Shown here one piece after another: positions 6,617 to 8,491 of a stretch of 8,491 nt of DNA. A program made the translations under genes and the position numbers. The notes beneath the pieces are model-generated. The model made no database searches. It worked only from the letters and a program-made list of their open reading frames with translations, and was not told the DNA's origin. The stretch covers positions 1 through 8,491 of the forward strand of contig CAJAKT010000001.1 of assembly GCA_903940375.1 (NCBI GenBank), read 5' to 3'. Origin of the DNA: an uncultured bacterium (GTDB taxonomy: Bacteria > Actinomycetota > Actinomycetes > S36-B12). Position 1 is the stretch's first letter, and each line of letters opens with the position of its first letter.

Positions 6617-7534
6617 GTGGCGAACACGATGCGGGCTGACGGCGAGGTCAGCACATCGAGCCGCATCCGTGCGCATGTAGCCCTGACCAAGCCCCGCATC
6701 GTCGAGCTCCTTCTTGCGACGGCACTACCCACGACTTTCCTCGCCGCTGGTGGCCTGCCGCCGCTGGTTCCGACCATCGGCGTTCTTGTCGGCGGGACGC
6801 TGGCGGCCGGGTCTGCGAACACCTTCAACAGCGTCTACGACCGCGATATCGACGCCATCATGCGCCGTACGTTCCACCGGCCAGCGGCCATGGGGATCGT
6901 GAGTGTTCGGGCGGGCCTGTGGCAGGGCGCGCTCCTCGCGCTCGCAAGTGCCGCCGTGCTCCTGATAACGGCGAATCTGCTGTCGGCCGTGCTGGCTCTC
7001 GTCGCCATCGCGTTCTACGCCATCGGCTACACGATGCTCCTGAAGCGTCGCACGCCGCAGAACATTGTCTGGGGTGGCGCTGCAGGCTGCATGCCCGTGC
7101 TGATCGCGTGGTCGGCCGTCACAGGGTCACTGACGTGGACGCCGGTCGTCCTGTTCCTGATCATCTTCTTCTGGACACCGCCGCACTACTGGCCGTTGGC
7201 GATGCGGTTCCGTGAGGATTACGCGGCTGCTGGCGTGCCGATGCTCCCGGTCGTGCGCACGGAGGCGCAGGTCGCGAACAGCATCATCGCGTACGCGTGG
7301 GTCATGGTGGCGGTGTCGCTGGTGCTGATACCGGTGGCACCGATGGGCTGGATCTACGGCGTGGGGGCAGTGGTGCTGGGGGCCGCCTTCATGTGGGAGG
7401 CCTACCTGCTCAAGCGCCGCATCGCTGCCGGTGCGGACTCCGTCACGGCGACAGCGATGCGGCTGTTCCACGGCTCGATCACGTACCTGGCGCTGCTGTT
7501 CCTGCTGATTGCGATCGACCCATTCGTGTTCTAG
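6617..7534 (+). CDS. ctaB: Protoheme IX farnesyltransferase (heme O synthase)
   Basis: This 305-residue integral membrane prenyltransferase of the UbiA superfamily joins the farnesyl group of farnesyl diphosphate to heme B, giving heme O. Diagnostic motifs are LTKPRIVELLLATALPT (23-39) at the first membrane helix, the first Asp-rich motif N71-xxx-D75-xxx-D79 followed by MRRTFHRP (82-89), YTMLLKRRTPQNIVWGG (138-154), FFWTPPHYWPLAMRF (184-198), and the second conserved Asp region D201-Y with AGVPMLPV (205-212). About nine hydrophobic helices can be drawn. The GTG at 6617 has GGAG just before it. The ATG at 6629 is an equally conceivable start and would remove only four residues. It is divergent from tkt and convergent with ctaA, whose enzyme uses its product. 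Confidence 0.96.
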   Translation: MANTMRADGEVSTSSRIRAHVALTKPRIVELLLATALPTTFLAAGGLPPLVPTIGVLVGGTLAAGSANTFNSVYDRDIDAIMRRTFHRPAAMGIVSVRAGLWQGALLALASAAVLLITANLLSAVLALVAIAFYAIGYTMLLKRRTPQNIVWGGAAGCMPVLIAWSAVTGSLTWTPVVLFLIIFFWTPPHYWPLAMRFREDYAAAGVPMLPVVRTEAQVANSIIAYAWVMVAVSLVLIPVAPMGWIYGVGAVVLGAAFMWEAYLLKRRIAAGADSVTATAMRLFHGSITYLALLFLLIAIDPFVF

Positions 7535-7555
7535 CCCCTGGTTCATGCGAGGGGC
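7534..7555. terminator. Possible bidirectional terminator between ctaB and ctaA
   Basis: GCCCCT (7534-7539) and AGGGGC (7550-7555) form a 6-base stem around a 10-base loop in the 30-base gap between the two convergent stop codons. The stem is symmetrical, so it could serve both strands. There is no T-run on either side, so the call rests mostly on position. Confidence 0.35.
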
Positions 7556-7564
7556 CGGCTTGCG

Positions 7565-8479
7565 TCAACCTCTGGTGCGCAGTGCGGGCGGGATGAACAG
7601 CACCGCCACCCACACGAGCGCCGCGCCCGTTGCGTGAATCGTGACAAGTGCGACAGGCAGGCCGGCGAAGTACTGGGTGTAGCCGAGAACGCCCTGTGCG
7701 AGTGCGACGCCCAGCAGGATCCAGGCGCGACGGCGCGCCTGCGGGGGAGCGGGTATCAGCGCGAGCGCGATGATGAGGCCGATGACGAGCCCTAAGAACA
7801 GCAGGACGACATCCGCGTGCAGCCAGGAGATGGTGCGCGGGTCGATCGAGAACCGGTTCTCCGAGTTTGCATCGCCTGAGTGCGGACCACTGCCCGTGAC
7901 GATGACACCGAGGAACACCACGAGGGCGCTCACGCCGACGAGGAGCCACGACAGGACGAGTACGGGCCGAGGGACGAGGAAGACCACTGGGCGGTCACCC
8001 GGATCTCCCGAGCGGACGACGAGGGCAACGGTGCCGGCGATGATGGCCATGGTGAGCAGGAAATGGGCCGACACGCTGGCGGGGTGCAGCCCGGTCAGGA
8101 CCGTGATGCCGCCGAGTACTGCCTGTGCGACTGTCCCCAGGATCGGGATGCTGGCGAGCACGAGAATCACGGGACGGCGGGCTATGCCAGCGCGCCGTCG
8201 TGTCCGCGCATCCCAGATCGCAGCGACGACGGCCGCGATGGCAAGGGCGACCAGGACGAACGTGAGCAGCCGGTTGCCGAACTCGACGTACTTGTGCCAC
8301 GACTCGGCCTGTCGGGCGGTGGGGGTGTAGGAACCCTCGACGCATTCGGGCCAGGTGGGGCAGCCCAGACCGGATCCCGTCAGTCGAACGACGGCTCCGG
8401 TCACGACGATCGCGGACTGGCCGACGAGGTTGGCGATGTAGATCCCTCGGGCTGTGCGCGAGGAGCGTCCGGTCGTCAC
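7565..8479 (-). CDS. ctaA: Heme A synthase
   Basis: This 304-residue eight-helix membrane enzyme oxidises the C8 methyl of heme O to a formyl group, giving heme A for aa3-type cytochrome c oxidase. Helices fall at about 13-33, 69-89, 103-123, 137-156, 171-195, 218-241, 252-270 and 276-298, in the usual two similar four-helix halves. The first outer loop has LTGSGLGCPTWPEC (33-46) with the cysteine pair C40/C46. EFGNR (66-70) holds the probable catalytic Glu66. His139, His221 and His282 match the later heme ligands of the Bacillus enzyme. The position of the first ligand His is Asn69, with His62 one turn earlier. The GTG start is forced by an in-frame TAG four codons upstream and the lack of other start codons nearby. 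Confidence 0.95.
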   Translation of the reverse strand: MTTGRSSRTARGIYIANLVGQSAIVVTGAVVRLTGSGLGCPTWPECVEGSYTPTARQAESWHKYVEFGNRLLTFVLVALAIAAVVAAIWDARTRRRAGIARRPVILVLASIPILGTVAQAVLGGITVLTGLHPASVSAHFLLTMAIIAGTVALVVRSGDPGDRPVVFLVPRPVLVLSWLLVGVSALVVFLGVIVTGSGPHSGDANSENRFSIDPRTISWLHADVVLLFLGLVIGLIIALALIPAPPQARRRAWILLGVALAQGVLGYTQYFAGLPVALVTIHATGAALVWVAVLFIPPALRTRG

Positions 8480-8485
8480 GCGTTC

Positions 8486-8491
8486 AGCCTA
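8486..8491 (-). promoter_or_regulatory. Probable -10 element of ctaA (leaderless), cut by the window edge
   Basis: TAGGCT on the minus strand is followed by 6 bases (GAACGC) and then the ctaA GTG, the same geometry as TAGGGT before tkt. There is no Shine-Dalgarno sequence in the bases available. Any -35 element lies beyond the window. Confidence 0.45.

Noticed and set aside
6600..6619. GTG at 6607 and ATG at 6598 as alternative ctaB starts.
   Set aside because: Neither is in the ctaB frame. Only the GTG at 6617 and the ATG at 6629 are in frame with a nearby ribosome binding site.
1..8491. Search for a mobile element, CRISPR array, toxin-antitoxin pair, defence island or other novel system.
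   Set aside because: All long coding regions are identified housekeeping genes in a conserved order, gaps between genes total under 200 bases, and no direct repeats, integrase, transposase or att-like sites were seen.

Overview
The window is a GC-rich stretch (about two thirds G+C by eye) from a high-GC actinobacterium. The evidence is the gene order ctaA / ctaB / tkt-tal-zwf-opcA-pgl, which is a well-known conserved neighbourhood in Actinomycetes. OpcA beside Zwf, a ~370-residue transaldolase of the actinobacterial type, and TANNNT-type -10 elements placed as in leaderless transcripts fit the same group. I cannot name a genus from the sequence alone.

Positions 44-6500, minus strand, hold one five-gene operon of the pentose phosphate pathway. 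In transcription order it runs transketolase (tkt), transaldolase (tal), glucose-6-phosphate dehydrogenase (zwf), its assembly protein (opcA) and 6-phosphogluconolactonase (pgl). There are 28 bases between tkt and tal. The next three junctions are all 4-base ATGA overlaps. Zwf with OpcA and Pgl covers the oxidative branch from glucose 6-phosphate to 6-phosphogluconate, and Tkt with Tal covers the carbon rearrangements of the non-oxidative branch. The 6-phosphogluconate dehydrogenase (gnd) is not in the window. A hairpin just after pgl (6-33) probably ends the transcript.

Positions 6501-6616 are a 116-base divergent promoter region. It carries a leaderless-type promoter for tkt, a leadered promoter for ctaB, and two short palindromes placed like operators.

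Positions 6617-8479 hold the two genes of heme A biosynthesis, convergent and 30 bases apart. ctaB (protoheme IX farnesyltransferase, plus strand) makes heme O, and ctaA (heme A synthase, minus strand) oxidises heme O to heme A for an aa3-type cytochrome c oxidase. This indicates aerobic respiration. The right edge cuts the ctaA promoter just after its -10 element.

All seven genes look intact and ordinary for their families. I found no mobile element, CRISPR array, tRNA, rRNA or anomalous island, and nothing that amounts to an undescribed system. The points worth a second look are regulatory (leaderless starts, palindromes between divergent promoters) and a few residue-level departures from family consensus in CtaA and Pgl.
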